In this document: piece by piece, positions 41,081 through 53,042 of the stretch | Layout of the letters: each line of letters starts with the position of its first letter | How positions within the stretch are numbered: position 1 is the stretch's first letter | Assembly: GCA_963920635.1 (NCBI GenBank) | Contig: OY987298.1 | Span: 143,504,257-143,568,256 of the forward strand | Length of the DNA: 64,000 nucleotides | Origin: Pseudeuparius sepicola | Lineage: Eukaryota > Arthropoda > Insecta > Coleoptera > Anthribidae | Reading direction: 5' to 3' | Notes under the pieces: generated by a model | The model's input: only the letters and a program-made list of their open reading frames with translations | Told to the model about the DNA's origin: nothing | Database searches by the model: none | Made by a program: the position numbers and the translations under genes

Positions 41081-43166
41081 ATTATTTATATAATTGTTTT
41101 ATAAAGTTTTATAAAGTTTGTAAAATTTCGTTAAGTTGGTAGGTACTCTTTTTACATCGCATAACAGTTGTGCATGTTCTGTATTTCCTTTCTATTTAAA
41201 TCATATAAGTAAATTATTTAACACTAATACCCAGATATTAACTTATTACCGTGTGTTAATTTGAAATTTCCTATGGCCCAGTTTGCTGATTTATTGGCCA
41301 ATGCCGACAAATGTTTTATTGTGAGGAATATTGATACATATTTACTAGATATTGCAATTATTGGCAATAGTCATGTCATATGTTTTGAACAATATTTTCT
41401 AAATTTTCTAAAGAGATTTATAAGCACGTCGTATAGTAGATATCCTCAGGAATAATTCCTGCTTCTACAATGTTATTAACTTGAAACTTGAAATGTTTGT
41501 TACCTGGACATACTTACTTCATATGAGAAATATTAGAAAAATGAAATCATAAATACGTCGAATGCTTGTTCACATGTAGTTCTTCTCATACCATCGGCGA
41601 TACCAGCAAACATTACCATTGAATGAGGAATAAATCGCATCTCCCATCGCACACGACTTCCATACATATGCCCTTAATTACTTTATTATTTTTTGCCAGA
41701 TCCCCGCCGATACCATTCGTAATTAATGCCATCCATAATTAATAACTGAAAATAATTAAATGTTTGTTTTGAGAAACGGCTGCGAGTCAGGCAGTGGCCA
41801 TTCGTATTCCAGAGACGGTTTTTTTGGAGAGTTTCGGACACAAGATCAATCTACTGCCGTTTATTGAGTTTTTCGTCACTGTAAAGTTAATTTAATACAG
41901 ATTAACGAATGTACAACTTTTTGGGGTTGCTATAGAAAGATACCCACTACCGAAATACGTCCCAGCCGCTTTGTTAATTACCTACTATATTTTTGTTTCA
42001 ATGTTGAAATAAATTTTATTTCTCGTCAAGCACTTTGACACTTTTTTCAAGTTTTACAAATTGCTTTTAATTGTGTTGCTTGTCTGCTAAATTTCGTTAA
42101 AGAATTTCAACCGGTTCAAAAATTCAGGGATAAAATCTAATATTGGTGCTCTGTATATTGGAAACGAATATGGATTGAGCGAAAAATATCTACTGAGTAG
42201 GTACTTGTGGCACCAATTCTCAGATAATAAAAGTTATTTGCTTATGGAAAACTTTTTTCACCCGTAATAGGGTATAAGCATTGTTTTGGTCAAGAGTCAC
42301 AAATAAAAATAAATAAAAAGCTTCAGAAACTATTTACTACTACTACTTGCATGCACAAAAATGCTTGTAATCAACAAGTTTTTATAATGGCTTCCAAGAA
42401 ATAATAACAGTTGCAGAATTTCAGTATGTTGCCTGCTATCCAGTATAATACCTCCAACAATCCCAATGCTTTAGTTCAATCCCAATAATTAATGCGTCAT
42501 TATGCTCGGAATTATAAAATATCTGCTAATGATTTCATACCATTGGTGAGTATGGAATGAAATATTTTAAAATAAGTATATTATAGCTTCTTAGAACATA
42601 CATATGACTGCGTACCTACATGACAACTTAAACAATTTAATAATGATTTCTTGGAATAAGATAGTAAGAGTCATAAACTTGCTGACAGTAGTACTGTTCG
42701 AATTGCTTTTGGGCAAAATGGTGGAATGAAATAGTTATTTACATTGCAAGATGTAATGTGCATACTTTTTGACCGCGGAAGTTGTTAAAAGTACCTACCT
42801 AGGTACCTCCCAGACCATTATTTTCTGATACCCACAATTTCATATTATAGATAGATATGTACTTTGAATTATACTTTAAATACACTATGGAGTAGAATTG
42901 TGATTACTGTGATCAGAATGCAGAATGCAGAGATAATAAAAATAAAAAAATTACGCGTACGCCTATGGTTTATAATGAATCATAAATGAATGAAAGTGTA
43001 CCTATATTCTTTATTAAAAATTCGTAGCAAAATGCTTTTGACCCTAGGTAATCGGCAGTGCCACCTGATACAATGTTGATATATGGGAGTTTGTGTAAAT
43101 TTTTTGTCATTTAGTTACGCCAAATTAAAGGCTATTTAAAGAATATTTATTAATGCAAATTTCGAC
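41081..43166. other. Two kilobases of AT-rich sequence without recognisable features
   Basis: No repeat partner, RNA gene or coding domain seen. A frame at 41261-41455 is short and unrecognised. Confidence 0.45.
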
Positions 43167-43415
43167 AAAATAATAGTTATTTATGTACCAAGGCACTGAA
43201 GTTCAACAAATGTGGAATTTAGATGCCGAGGCCTGTAAGTCCTCGGCAAATAAAGCACAATTGTTATAAAAAGAAACTTCACTGCCAAGGGACACATTTT
43301 TTTTTTTGAAAATCAGGAAAAAGAAGTTTTATTAGGCAAAATAATTTAAAAAGGGTCACCTATCCATGAGATAACCGCGCGCACCGTTGCTTTGCCTCTA
43401 TATCGCTCTACCTAA
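43167..43415 (-). repeat. 5S-rRNA-related repeat, copy 3 (truncated)
   Basis: Keeps the hairpin end and the core but not the other half. Its core (43352-43412, minus strand) has AAAGCAACGGTGCGCGCGGT and CATGGATAGGTGACCC, the closest of the four to 5S rRNA. Confidence 0.75.
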
Positions 43416-43799
43416 ATCTTAAATTAATGAAACAAAGAGAATTCCTTTATACCATCTTCGTTTATACAACATCGATATCTTATTTTCTATTTTAAACTGT
43501 CTGTATTTTTCTGTTTCAAGTTCTTTCCACAACAGCACATTTGATGTTGATACCGTCGTTCCATTGCACTGATAGGAGTGATAAGTAGGCACATCCATTT
43601 CATCAAACGTAAAACAGTTTATGCATATGTAAGTATAGCACAAATTTTTCTATTTATCGTGTCAGAATAGTTATTGTAAAATGCGTAAACTTAACTTATT
43701 GTTAAAACAAAACGACTTTTTAAGTGAAAGTATCGAATGGAGTCGCAGTACAACACAGCTGATATTTCTAGGTTAGGATTTGAGGCCTATTTACTCTAG

Positions 43800-44130
43800 T
43801 GTTAATAATAAGATACGCCAAAAGATGTGTGCGGTTATTTAAAAATTCTCGCATCACGAAGTGGCCTAAATTAAGTTACGCCACATTTTGGAAAATAAAA
43901 ATCTCCATGTACTACGTTTCTCACAAAGTGGCGTAAAGTATATATAAGCCTCTGCGTGAGACACACTCTGTAACTTTTAATAGTTACGCCAATTTAAGAA
44001 ATAATAATTATCCTGATGTAGGTAAGTACTGGAGATACATTTACGCCACTTCGTGAGATGAAAGAGGACGTTAAATTATGCATATACCGGGCGTAACTCA
44101 TATTTTTGGCAGTTACGCCACTACGTGCGG
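43800..44130. repeat. Degenerate repeats of TTACGCCA / TGGCGTAA
   Basis: TACGCCA-type phrases occur at about 43816, 43871, 43984, 44041 and 44110, with inverted forms (AAGTGGCGTAAAG, GGGCGTAACTC) near 43925 and 44090, and CTTCGTGAGA-like phrases beside several. Spacing clusters near 55-60 and 112 bases. It looks like a decayed minisatellite or tandem foldback. Confidence 0.5.
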
Positions 44131-44349
44131 AGACCGACGACAAAAACAAATGTTAGTTTTACAACCAGAAGTTTACTTTTTGAAGTCTGATATTTTTCTT
44201 CCTTATAGAGGCCACAATTTTCTTAGGAGACTCTTTTCAATTTTTTGTAATAAGCCTTGATAGCAACGTAAATGAAATACGAAATAAGTTGTGGCCATAA
44301 CCTAGACAAGGGCGAAAACGTTTTTTTTTTCGAAATTCCTATCTTGCCT

Positions 44350-44640
44350 ATGTAATTTTTCTAGGGGCATCACAGGCTGCGTCGCTGGGTCGCGGAATCC
44401 TGCCTGTCGTGGCTCGGCAGGTGGACGCGACCGACCTGCAACCTGCCGGCCAGCCCCCGTTCGGCCATCAGGAGCGCAGGGAAGCCGACAGCAGGAACCG
44501 GTTCTTTTCTCCGTTCTGTTCTATTCGCGGATCGGCGACGAGAGACGTAGTTTATGTTCATAGCATCTGTAAAGGATCTTTAAGAGTGTTCCGTTAGATT
44601 TTTGCGAATATTTCGTTTAATCGCACCACTTTTCAATTGT
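44350..44640. other. G+C-rich island, left part
   Basis: CGTCGCTGGGTCGCGGAATC, GGACGCGACCGACCTGCAAC and CTGCCGGCCAGCCCCCG. Frames are open on both strands for compositional reasons. A second G+C-rich patch, 47085-47300, lies just beyond the 44.9-kb transposon, so the two may be one island split by the insertion. Confidence 0.35.
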
Positions 44641-46118
44641 AGACTATTTACTTTGCGGTAGTTAAGTATTTACTGTGGCAATATGCACAAAGGACAGCGA
44701 CGCGAGGGACTCGCGCTCTTCCGAACTGAGGTAGTGACGCCAAGCTACTGTCTCAGCGTTCCGCGAATTCAAACGAGCGAAGCTACTTCTCGCTATTTTT
44801 TTCTACAGGACATATTACTCGATTTATTTTTGTATTTAACAGATTTAATTTGGAGGCTATTTACGAACCCTATTCCAGGTGGAAGCAGCTTAGAGGTGGT
44901 ATGGCCGCACGAGGTACATTCTTCCCTATGCAAAGGCAAAAGAGTCTAATCGCAAAATTGGCAATTTTTTTATTTTAACATTAGCGGTGTAAGAAAAAAA
45001 ATAATTGTCTTTCTTGTGGTCTATTATCGGTATCTATAGGTTAAACAGTTTTAAAGATGAATGTTACAAAAAAACCGTCTAATGTTAATTTTATTGGGTA
45101 ATGCAAAGGCAAAAGAATCTAACCAACATATTTTTGGAATAAATACCTACAAAGGCAAAATAGTCTTACGTACCTACATTAAACTACTTTAAAATACTAA
45201 GGCAAAATATTTTGTTGATATTAGACTCTTTTGCCATTGCAAGAGTAACTCCATGCATAGTCATCTAATGCCTACTTTGCCTTGGCAAACACAAAATGAT
45301 GCATTAGACTTTTTTGCCATTGGATAGTCGACAAATATTCTTTGTCTCTCCTATATTCTAATAAATATTAGACTGACTTAAGACGAATTAGACAGTAGTT
45401 TTCTAATCTATCATCTTAAATTCGCTCTCTTTCTTCAGTTCCGAAATTCAACACATAATATCTTCTAAAATTGACCGCATATATTCAGGATCGGCTGACA
45501 AATCTATTCATGTGAAATCGGTTTCGTTTTTAAAAGTGAATGCTTGTGAGCAAGAGGCAGGTTGAGTTCCAGAGAAAGAAAACTTGCGGAATTAGGTAAA
45601 ATTGTCTCAAAGAATAATACTGTGGTAAGTAGACAAATAAATAATTTAGTTTTAAATGTGTAGGCAATAACTACTATAGTATTTTCTAAAATTTATTTGT
45701 GGTGTAAACAGATCCATCGAATTTTAATTGGGTTTTTCGCCACCAAACTGGTTAAAAGACAACTTTTTCAAGTTGCCTGGAAAATTAATAAATTCTTAAC
45801 AGTAAATAAACTAAACTTTGAACTTGTAACTCAAAAAATATCTTCAACAAATTTGTTTTCTGAGCTTTCGGAGAATAAATCTTCCTCCATGTCACGTCAA
45901 AGTCATTGCACTTTAACTGGCGGCATTTCAATATTTAGAGTGATCGTAGTACTTAGGTAATTGTTTTTCTCATATAAAATAAATAGTATATTTCATTACG
46001 AGTCTGGAAATAAAGATTTTTCCGTGCGCGCGTGACAAATTCCCGTGTGAGGCGCAGCCGAACACGGGAAGTCATGCAAGCACGGGAGAATCTATTTCTG
46101 GACGTGTAATGAACGATA

Positions 46119-46591
46119 TTTTTTATTATACTTCTTTGAAAAACGGAAACTTAAAACATTTTATCGGCATATTATAATAAATTTAATTGACAAAAAATAA
46201 ACAATGCAGACAATATAGTGTTTGGTATGTATGATGCGTTTCCATGGTTACTCTCAAATTATTTCAAAGGTGCTTTGTTGTAAATTAGTTATTGTCAGAT
46301 AAGGTGAATAAAACGTCAAAAATATTACAGAAATGTATCTAAATATTGAAACACTTACGAATTGAAATACAAAATAGGTACATGTTAAATATCAGAGAGC
46401 ATATAGAGGTTCTTAAATTTAGTTTACTTTGTTGTATATTTCTATTTTAAAGCCATATATTCGGTATTTTTATTCAGCGCACGGAAAGTTTTTCCATGCG
46501 CTGTTTCCGTGCGCTAGCCCGAAAAAACCCATCTTTCATTATTGCTAAAACAGATGAAAATAAGGTGTTTTCAAAGAAGTATAATAAAAAA
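46119..46591. mobile_element. Nested 473-bp MITE
   Basis: TTTTTTATTATACTTCTTTG and AAAA at the left are exactly mirrored at 46568-46591. No coding capacity. Confidence 0.85.
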
Positions 46592-46911
46592 CTGATTTAC
46601 AGTAACTGTAGTTTTAGTATCCTAATTATCCTTATTGTATTTCTCCTAACATTAAAAAACTAAATTTTTTCTTCAATGATAAATAGTCTAATGTACATTA
46701 GACCCTAGTATTATTTGAACCACTTTACAAATAACTTCAAGTTATTCACAGGCAGAATAGTCTAAATATAAATTAGGTTATTCTTCCATTTTCGTTTGAT
46801 GTTTTTCTTTTTTAAAATACTTTGGCAGAAGAGTTTAACAGCTATTTTCTCTTAAATATTCAAAATATAGACCTAAGTATGACCAAGTGATATTAATCAT
46901 ATTAAAATATC

Positions 46912-46999
46912 TTTTTGCACCTAAGTTGGGAATCACTATGACTTAATCATCTCCTGATGATGCTAACATGGTTAGCGAAACGCGCGTCGAGTGCAAAAA
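46912..46999 (+). ncRNA. Hammerhead-ribozyme-like fold (candidate)
   Basis: CTGATGA at 46954-46960 is followed by T, a 6-bp hairpin (GCTAAC-ATG-GTTAGC, 46962-46976), then GAAA and CGCGCGTC at 46977-46988. That is the conserved core order of a type I hammerhead with a minimal third stem. CTC before and GAG after could start stem I, and TTTTTGCAC / GTGCAAAAA (46912-46920, 46991-46999) could close it. The additional T between the core and stem II is not canonical, so activity is doubtful. Confidence 0.4.
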
Positions 47000-47498
47000 A
47001 AACAAAATTTTGGTGTGTGGAGTTAAAGCAAAAGAAGTATTATCTTTTTGCAATTAGACTCTTTTGCCTCTGCAGGGAAGCATTGCCAGCAAAAACCCCC
47101 TGGGTCCCCTTCGAATAACTGGGACACCCCGCGTTACTAACGACCAACGTGGCTCGCACATCACGTCAAAGTGTCACATAGTGGAAGTGTAGAAGGAGGA
47201 CGGGGTCTAAGCCTGCAGCTCTTGAGCCGGGGACTTCCCAACTTTACATCTAATTAAATTCATCTCGAGAACTCTTGCTTCGCCGCCAGCCGTGGCAGCC
47301 GCTGGTCTTCAGTGGCAGAGGTACGGGATTCGAAAATTTATCTATGCAGGTTGGAAAATCAAGCAACCCATGAATTTGTTCTATTCCAAAACGTCAGTGT
47401 GATCTATCAAATTAGGTACGCCAATAACATTACAAAAAGTAATAATATAATACCGTCCAATGTAATAGCATTGAGTAAATATTCCTTTACTTAATGGT

Positions 47499-48110
47499 AA
47501 TAGTTATTTATGTACCAAGGCACTGAAGTTCAACTTTTTATGACTCATATGGAATTTAGTTGCCGAGGCCTCTGGCCGAGGCAAATAAACCACACGAGTC
47601 ATTAAAAGAACTTCAGTGCCGAGGTACATAAACATATATATTTTTTTTGAAATCGAAAAAAAATGTTTTTTTAGGCAAGAAAATAATCATACGGGATCAC
47701 CCGTCCATGAACCAACTGCGCGCGGCGTTGCTTGACTTTGACGATCGCTCTACCTAGGTCAAGTATGATAATACATGGCGCCTTCGAACAGAAAAAACAA
47801 ACTGCTGCTTGTTGTGCAGCCTCCATAACAAATCTATTGATATTCAAATCTACTAAAATATTTATACTGAAAGATTGCGGTGCTATAGGTAACAATTTCG
47901 CAATGTGTACGAAAAGTTAAATGGGCCTTTATTGGCCGGGTTTTGAATATTTGGTCACTTTTGACGGGCGATGGCTCCGCGTCTGACTTTTGATGTTTAC
48001 ATCTCGCCAAGGCCTACTTATTGAAAAAATCGTACAATAATGGGCTACTTCAGGGCCGATTTCTGAGCTTTTAATGACGATTTTAGACACCTCACTGCCG
48101 ATTTCAAGAA
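47499..48110 (-). repeat. 5S-rRNA-related repeat, copy 4 (most complete)
   Basis: Full-length minus-strand copy. The hairpin end is at 47513-47632. The 5S-like core is at 47690-47757 (minus strand) with the upstream phrase CCTAGGTAGAGCGATCGTC retained. The far end, GATTTCAAGAAAA, is at 48095-48108. Confidence 0.8.
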
Positions 48111-48239
48111 AATGATGTTTTGCATTTTCCTAAAGAACAAAATGTAATTGGGAAATAAAAGTTCTCTAGGTGGAATTTCTTGATCTGATACCATTTGTCA
48201 TCACGTTAGCATACCGCACTATTTATTTTTATTTTGATC

Positions 48240-48445
48240 GATTACCCGTATATCTGGTTGCATAAGGGACTTAATCTTGCTTCATAATATGACAATCTAT
48301 CCCGGTATACTGTGTACCAAATTTGGTTAAAATACCTTTTCTGGTTTAGAAATTAGGAAATAAAACAATAATTTTTAGTAGAACTTTAACACCCTGTAAC
48401 AAAAATACTATCACATATCATATTGTCGGGTCGGACGATAGAAAT
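48240..48445. mobile_element. Solo foldback arm
   Basis: Phrases TGTGTACCAAATTTGGTTAA and CTTTAACACCCTGTAAC are typical of the right arm of CACCCTGTA-ended foldbacks seen elsewhere in the window. The partner arm is missing. Confidence 0.5.
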
Positions 48446-50026
48446 AGCTCGCCATGTATTGTTTTCCAGCAAGCGCGAAGTGAAAGCAAAAGTGTTTTTA
48501 ACACTAAAAAAAGTTTATATAGTCAAATTATTTTAAGAAGTCCTTACTGGGACTATCAATTGGTAATTTCGCCATCCTAAGTTGGCATTAATGCAGCAAC
48601 CGGGTCATAAGTCCAGGTCAGTAACGAGCTCATTTGCACAATGAATAACTACTAATAACACGAACAAGAACAACACAGATAACGGAAAAACTCACGAAAC
48701 GTAGAAAACCCGCGAATATTTTCAATGCCCAAAGTTTGAACCCTTTTGAACGATCCGGAAAACCTTCACGGTCACTTCACAACACCGAAATAAAATTTGC
48801 CTGAGTACGCACCAGTCGCACCACAGACGCAGCCGCGAGTAGCTGATTATACCAAAATACCAAATTGAAAGTGTTTCCATGACGTTTGAAATTATTATTA
48901 AAATGAGTTGTAGTCGTAGTTATTTTTATTTGTAGAGGCATAAACCTGATTCCAATAGGGTTATTATTTTATTATGTTATTTTTTTCGTATCACTTGGGT
49001 AACTTTTCACATCATAAATCAATGAGAGACGTCATTAACTGGTTGAGACACATATACCAATGGTTAAAAGAAAATTCCTAGGGATTTTGTGGAGAATGTC
49101 ATCTGACAAAATCGGGACTTCTTACAGTAATAGAGGTATAGTTGTGTCTTAGTGTAATAATTTATATTATATTTTGTCAGGGGGTTACACGAGTTCGTGC
49201 GACACTGGGCCACTCGACGATCATTGTGCTCCTGAAGGATCATAAAGGACAGCGGGAGTCGAGGGGCCGCTTAAATTGGGAATTAAGCAGGAATGCCAAA
49301 ATATATAGTTTCATATAGGGCTTTATGATGTGCAGCCCTTCGCTGTTATTAATGTGTAATAATACGTTCAACACTAAAAGCGGAACCTGCATCGTCTATG
49401 TGGTTTACAGCGGTTATCAACACCAAAAAACTTTTATGTTCCCAACACGGAGTACGTTAATATCTAGGTAATATCTGGGTTGAAAGATCACGAGTATAAA
49501 TTGTTGTCTTTATTTTCTGTGGTTTTTGTTGAGATTCAATTCAAACAAATGCGATTCCTCAATTAATAATTTCTTGTTTCAAATGATCGCAAAAGTGAGT
49601 AATCAAACAACGTGACGCTTGGATGTCCGAGGTAGGCACGATTTTTTCACCTTTTAATACTGGTTTATTTTCAGAACGTGTGTCACAAATTTAAACTAAT
49701 ATAAACAGTTTAGCGATCTAACAGTTATGTAAATTTACACGATGCCTGATGATACTGCAACAGAATTTTCAGCTGCATAATTTAGACCAGTTTTGACAAG
49801 TTGGAGTATGTATTGAGCAGACACACGGTTCCCAAGCAACGAATCGATACATCCCAAGAGCATTTATTGGTTGGTATCCAATGATCCAAGTAGTATGAGG
49901 GAAATAATCCATGCAAACATCTGCAGCCGGCTAAATATACACAGGTTGTCATCAGTTTAACGGATACAAAAAATCTCCTCCCTCTCTTTCTGAAATGAGG
50001 AATGCATTGAAATTTTTTTCATATTC
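48446..50026. other. Mostly unique stretch
   Basis: 48600-48850 has somewhat higher G+C (CACCAGTCGCACCACAGACG). Bases 49180-49270 also. No coding domain, RNA gene or repeat partner seen. Confidence 0.35.
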
Positions 50027-50935
50027 CTGGCCTGTACATGATGATCCAAACTCGACGCCCCAGGCCTACAGCGGGAACACGAAAACTCAAAATAAAATTT
50101 CGAAAAGGGGTTCTTAAATGGGACATACTAAGGTCAAATTTTGACCGAAAATTAGCTTTTTTGATGTTTGGGAAAATGGCCGCTGTGACGTCATCGATAT
50201 TATTTTCCCAGAAACATACCAGTTTTTCTCCATATATTGAAAGTCCTTCTCAACAACTTTTATAGAAAGAAATTTTCTGTATCTTTTGTCTTTTCAAATC
50301 TTCAGGGTTAAATATGTAAAAAAACATGGAATTTTTTCTAATCATTTTTCGAAATCTAGGTAGCTGTGGAAACAATTGATAGTCAGAAATTATTTAAGAG
50401 TATGTTAGGGTGCCTTGCGCACCCTTAAATTTATTCAACTGGAATATTTATTAAATTTCTGAATTATGCTTGTTACTAACTTGTTTGTTACAAAAATTTT
50501 TTTTAAAAATATTCCAGTTGAATAAATTTAAGGGTGCGCAATTCACCCTAACACTCTTAAATAATTTCTGACTATCAATTGTTTCCATAGCTATCTAGAT
50601 TTCGAAAAATGATTAGAAAAAATTCCATGTTTTTTTACATATTTGACCCTGTAGATTTGGAACGACAAAAGATACAGAAAATTTCTTTCTATAAAAGTTG
50701 TTGAGAATGATAAGGACTTTCAATATATAGAGAAAAACTGGTATGTTTCTGGGAAAATAATATCGATGACGTCACAGCGGCCATTTTCCCAAACATCAAA
50801 AAAGCTGATTTTCGGTCAAAATTGGACCTTAGTATGTCCCATTTAGGAACCCCTTTTCGAAATTTTATTTTGAGTTTTCGTGTTCCCGCTGTAGGCCTGG
50901 GGCGTCGAGTTTGGATCACCCTGTACAGGGGACAT
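50027..50935. mobile_element. 0.9-kb foldback element, ~420-bp arms
   Basis: GATCCAAACTCGACGCCCCA in the left arm is mirrored at about 50900-50920. The match runs almost unbroken through GGCCGCTGTGACGTCATCGA, CATACCAGTTTTTCTC and GAAACAATTGATAGTCAGAA to AAGGGTGCGC near the centre. The loop is about 50 bases. The two ~75-codon frames, one per strand, are the same arm read twice. The right end is CACCCTGTAC; the left end has a variant, GTACATGATGATCC. Confidence 0.9.
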
Positions 50936-51887
50936 TTTTTCAATTTGTCGGCGTACGCAGGGCAGGAATGCCATTGGAATTCTGTCGAGGGACCCGTTTA
51001 AAATTGCTTTACAAGCCACCCCGTCCCCACAGGATATATAGAGAGAGCGGTGCCGCTATTGCATATTAATTAGTTGTGTGGAGAATGGAGAATATACCAT
51101 GGGAATATGGGAATACCCTCACGTACCTAAAAGGTATGCGGCAAAAACGAGGCTTCCAATTGAACTTTCAAGGTTTTAGCCCAGAGAAATTAAACAAAAG
51201 AAAATCCCTACTTCGGAAAATTTCCCGGAATGCTCCAAGCGGGTACTTTTCAGTCAACGCTCCAAGTTCTACTTGATTTCTCAAAAATAAAAGTATGTCA
51301 CAAATTACTTTCTAACAAAGCATCACGCCTGAATTCCCAAGGATACTGTACTTGCGCCTATATAGTTTAAAAAATTCATGCCAAATTTGAGTTTGATATT
51401 TCAAAAGATACAATTTTCTTTATAGAGATGCTAAATCCAAAATATAAAAAAAATCACAACACCTTGTATCTAAGGAAAACAAATATTCTGACGTTAGAAA
51501 ATAGAATAGATTGAATTGAAAAGTAGATGGAAGGGGTGTAGAGAGAGAAATTGTCAGCCAAACTTGAGTAAGTGAAATAAATAAATCAGCCCATTCCGGC
51601 AAAAACCACATAACACAAAATATATAAAACATCAAACTGTTTGTCCTAACTTCTATTTTTTGTCCTGTGCTTCAAACGAGTTCCGTTGTCAAACGGCATT
51701 TTCCTTCTGTCCCAATAATTATTATATTTATATTTGAGTTCGTGTCGTGGTGGTAGTTTTGTATAAAACGGCGTTGAGTTTTCTTAGTTGGCGTTTGGTT
51801 CGATATTTTTATCAGAGAGAAAATTTAATTTAGCTATGTGGCTATATTCTCTCTGTTGTCGTTGTAGGTTGTAGATTACAAAAAAAG
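50936..51887. other. Unique stretch leading to THAP fragment 2
   Basis: No feature recognised until the THAP exon. 51700-51887 may be its 5' leader. Confidence 0.35.
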
Positions 51888-52175
51888 ATGGTCAACTCCT
51901 GTTGTGTATTTGGATGTACCAAACAGGAAGGAAAGAATAAGAATAGTGGGGTTTCTTTTCATTCGTAAGTCTTATTATTAAAGTTTTAATAATCGTTGCT
52001 AATAACTTTGCAGTTTTCCAAGAGATAAGGTGATATTAGAGACAAATGGATTGCAGCAATAAAAAGGAAAAATTTTGTACCGTCTACAAGTATTTACTTG
52101 CATTTGTAGTCAACATTTTATTGAGAGCGATTTCATAGAGAATTTTGGGCAGCGCAAACTTAAAAAGTATGTCTT
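51888..52175 (+). pseudogene. THAP-domain gene fragment 2, two exons, frameshifted
   Basis: Exon 1 (51888-51964) reads MVNSCCVFGCTKQEGKNKNS and GVSFH, then a GTAAGT donor. A 49-base intron ends TTTGCAG at 52013. Exon 2 joins in frame as SFPRDK, then needs one frame change to read DIRDKWIAAIKRKNF and a second for CSQHFIESDF. All C2CH zinc ligands of a THAP domain are represented (C..C near the start, then CSQH), with the conserved FP and W. The two frameshifts make it a pseudogene. The intron sits at the same position and phase as in fragment 1. No catalytic domain follows in the next kilobase. Confidence 0.75.
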
Positions 52176-53034
52176 AGATTTTTTCTTATTAAATTGAATT
52201 TTAAAATTAATAAATCAGTTTAGATAAGCAATTAAAGTTGAAAATGTACCCCTTATCCTAGATATTTTGTCGCCTTTATTTTAAAGTAAACTTTTATTTT
52301 GGAATATGTATTTTATTTGTCTCCATTTACTTCCAGGTAGGTACCTACCTACATAAAATTTTCATGTAATTTTTTTTAATAATTCACTAAGTACTTTTTT
52401 CTGTGCAATTTTTACATAATTGTGGTTATATTCAAAATGCTGTTGAGAACATCGAATTGAACTAGAAAAAAATTCTCATTCCTACAAACAAGTCCCGAAT
52501 TACGGAATACAGATCATACAATAAAGAGAATTACGGAACATGCCCATTATATTCACCCATTAATATGCAACATCCCTTTATACATCCTTTGCCTTAATCA
52601 GCTGACACGTTCATTACGCGTCCTTGTCTTACTTATTGCCATTTGAAACTTATCTCTCTCTAGAGTTGGGTGCCCCAAACAACAATGAAAATCATACCTG
52701 TGCGACTTCCATAGTACTTATCAATTCAAGGGCTATGCCCAGTTCAGTTTGTTCTGTGAAACTATACCTAAACATCGTTCAAATTTTGTCTATTTTTTAA
52801 TTTTATTATTAGTAAAAATTGTATTGTTCTGATTTTAGGTTGATTTTCTGAAGAGAGTAAGATGAAGGTTCCAGCTATTTAGTTTTAGTTTTTTTTACTA
52901 TTTACAGGCAGCCAATAATAAGTAACCGGAAAATCCATAGAGCAAATAAAATAGCCAGACTGACTGCGAACCGAATAACAAAACAAAATTTTGCTGTTGT
53001 GGGTCACAATCTATCGAAACGGCTTTTACAAATC
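52176..53034. other. AT-rich stretch without features
   Basis: TAGGTACCTACC runs near 52337. No gene, RNA or repeat partner recognised. Confidence 0.4.
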
Positions 53035-53042
53035 TCTGTCTC

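Larger units (their letters stand above)
44921..47080. mobile_element. 2.16-kb TIR element with iterated GGCAAAAGAGTCTAA motif
   Basis: The left end, CTTCCCTATGCAAAGGCAAA, and the right end read in reverse, CTTCCCTGCAGAGGCAAAAG, align with one 2-base gap and continue as AGTCTAAT(C/T)GCAAAA. CATT borders both ends, a possible 4-bp target duplication. About ten copies of GGCAAAAGAGTCTAA or close variants sit in both orientations near the two ends (44933-45320 and 46750-47070). Two exon-like frames inside, near 45420-45625 (ending at a GTAAGT donor) and 45711-45950, have no recognisable domain. A smaller element is nested at 46119-46591. Confidence 0.8.

Noticed and set aside
50038..50943. Two similar ~75-80 residue proteins on opposite strands
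   Set aside because: They are the two arms of one foldback read on opposite strands, so similarity is automatic. No domain and no start context.
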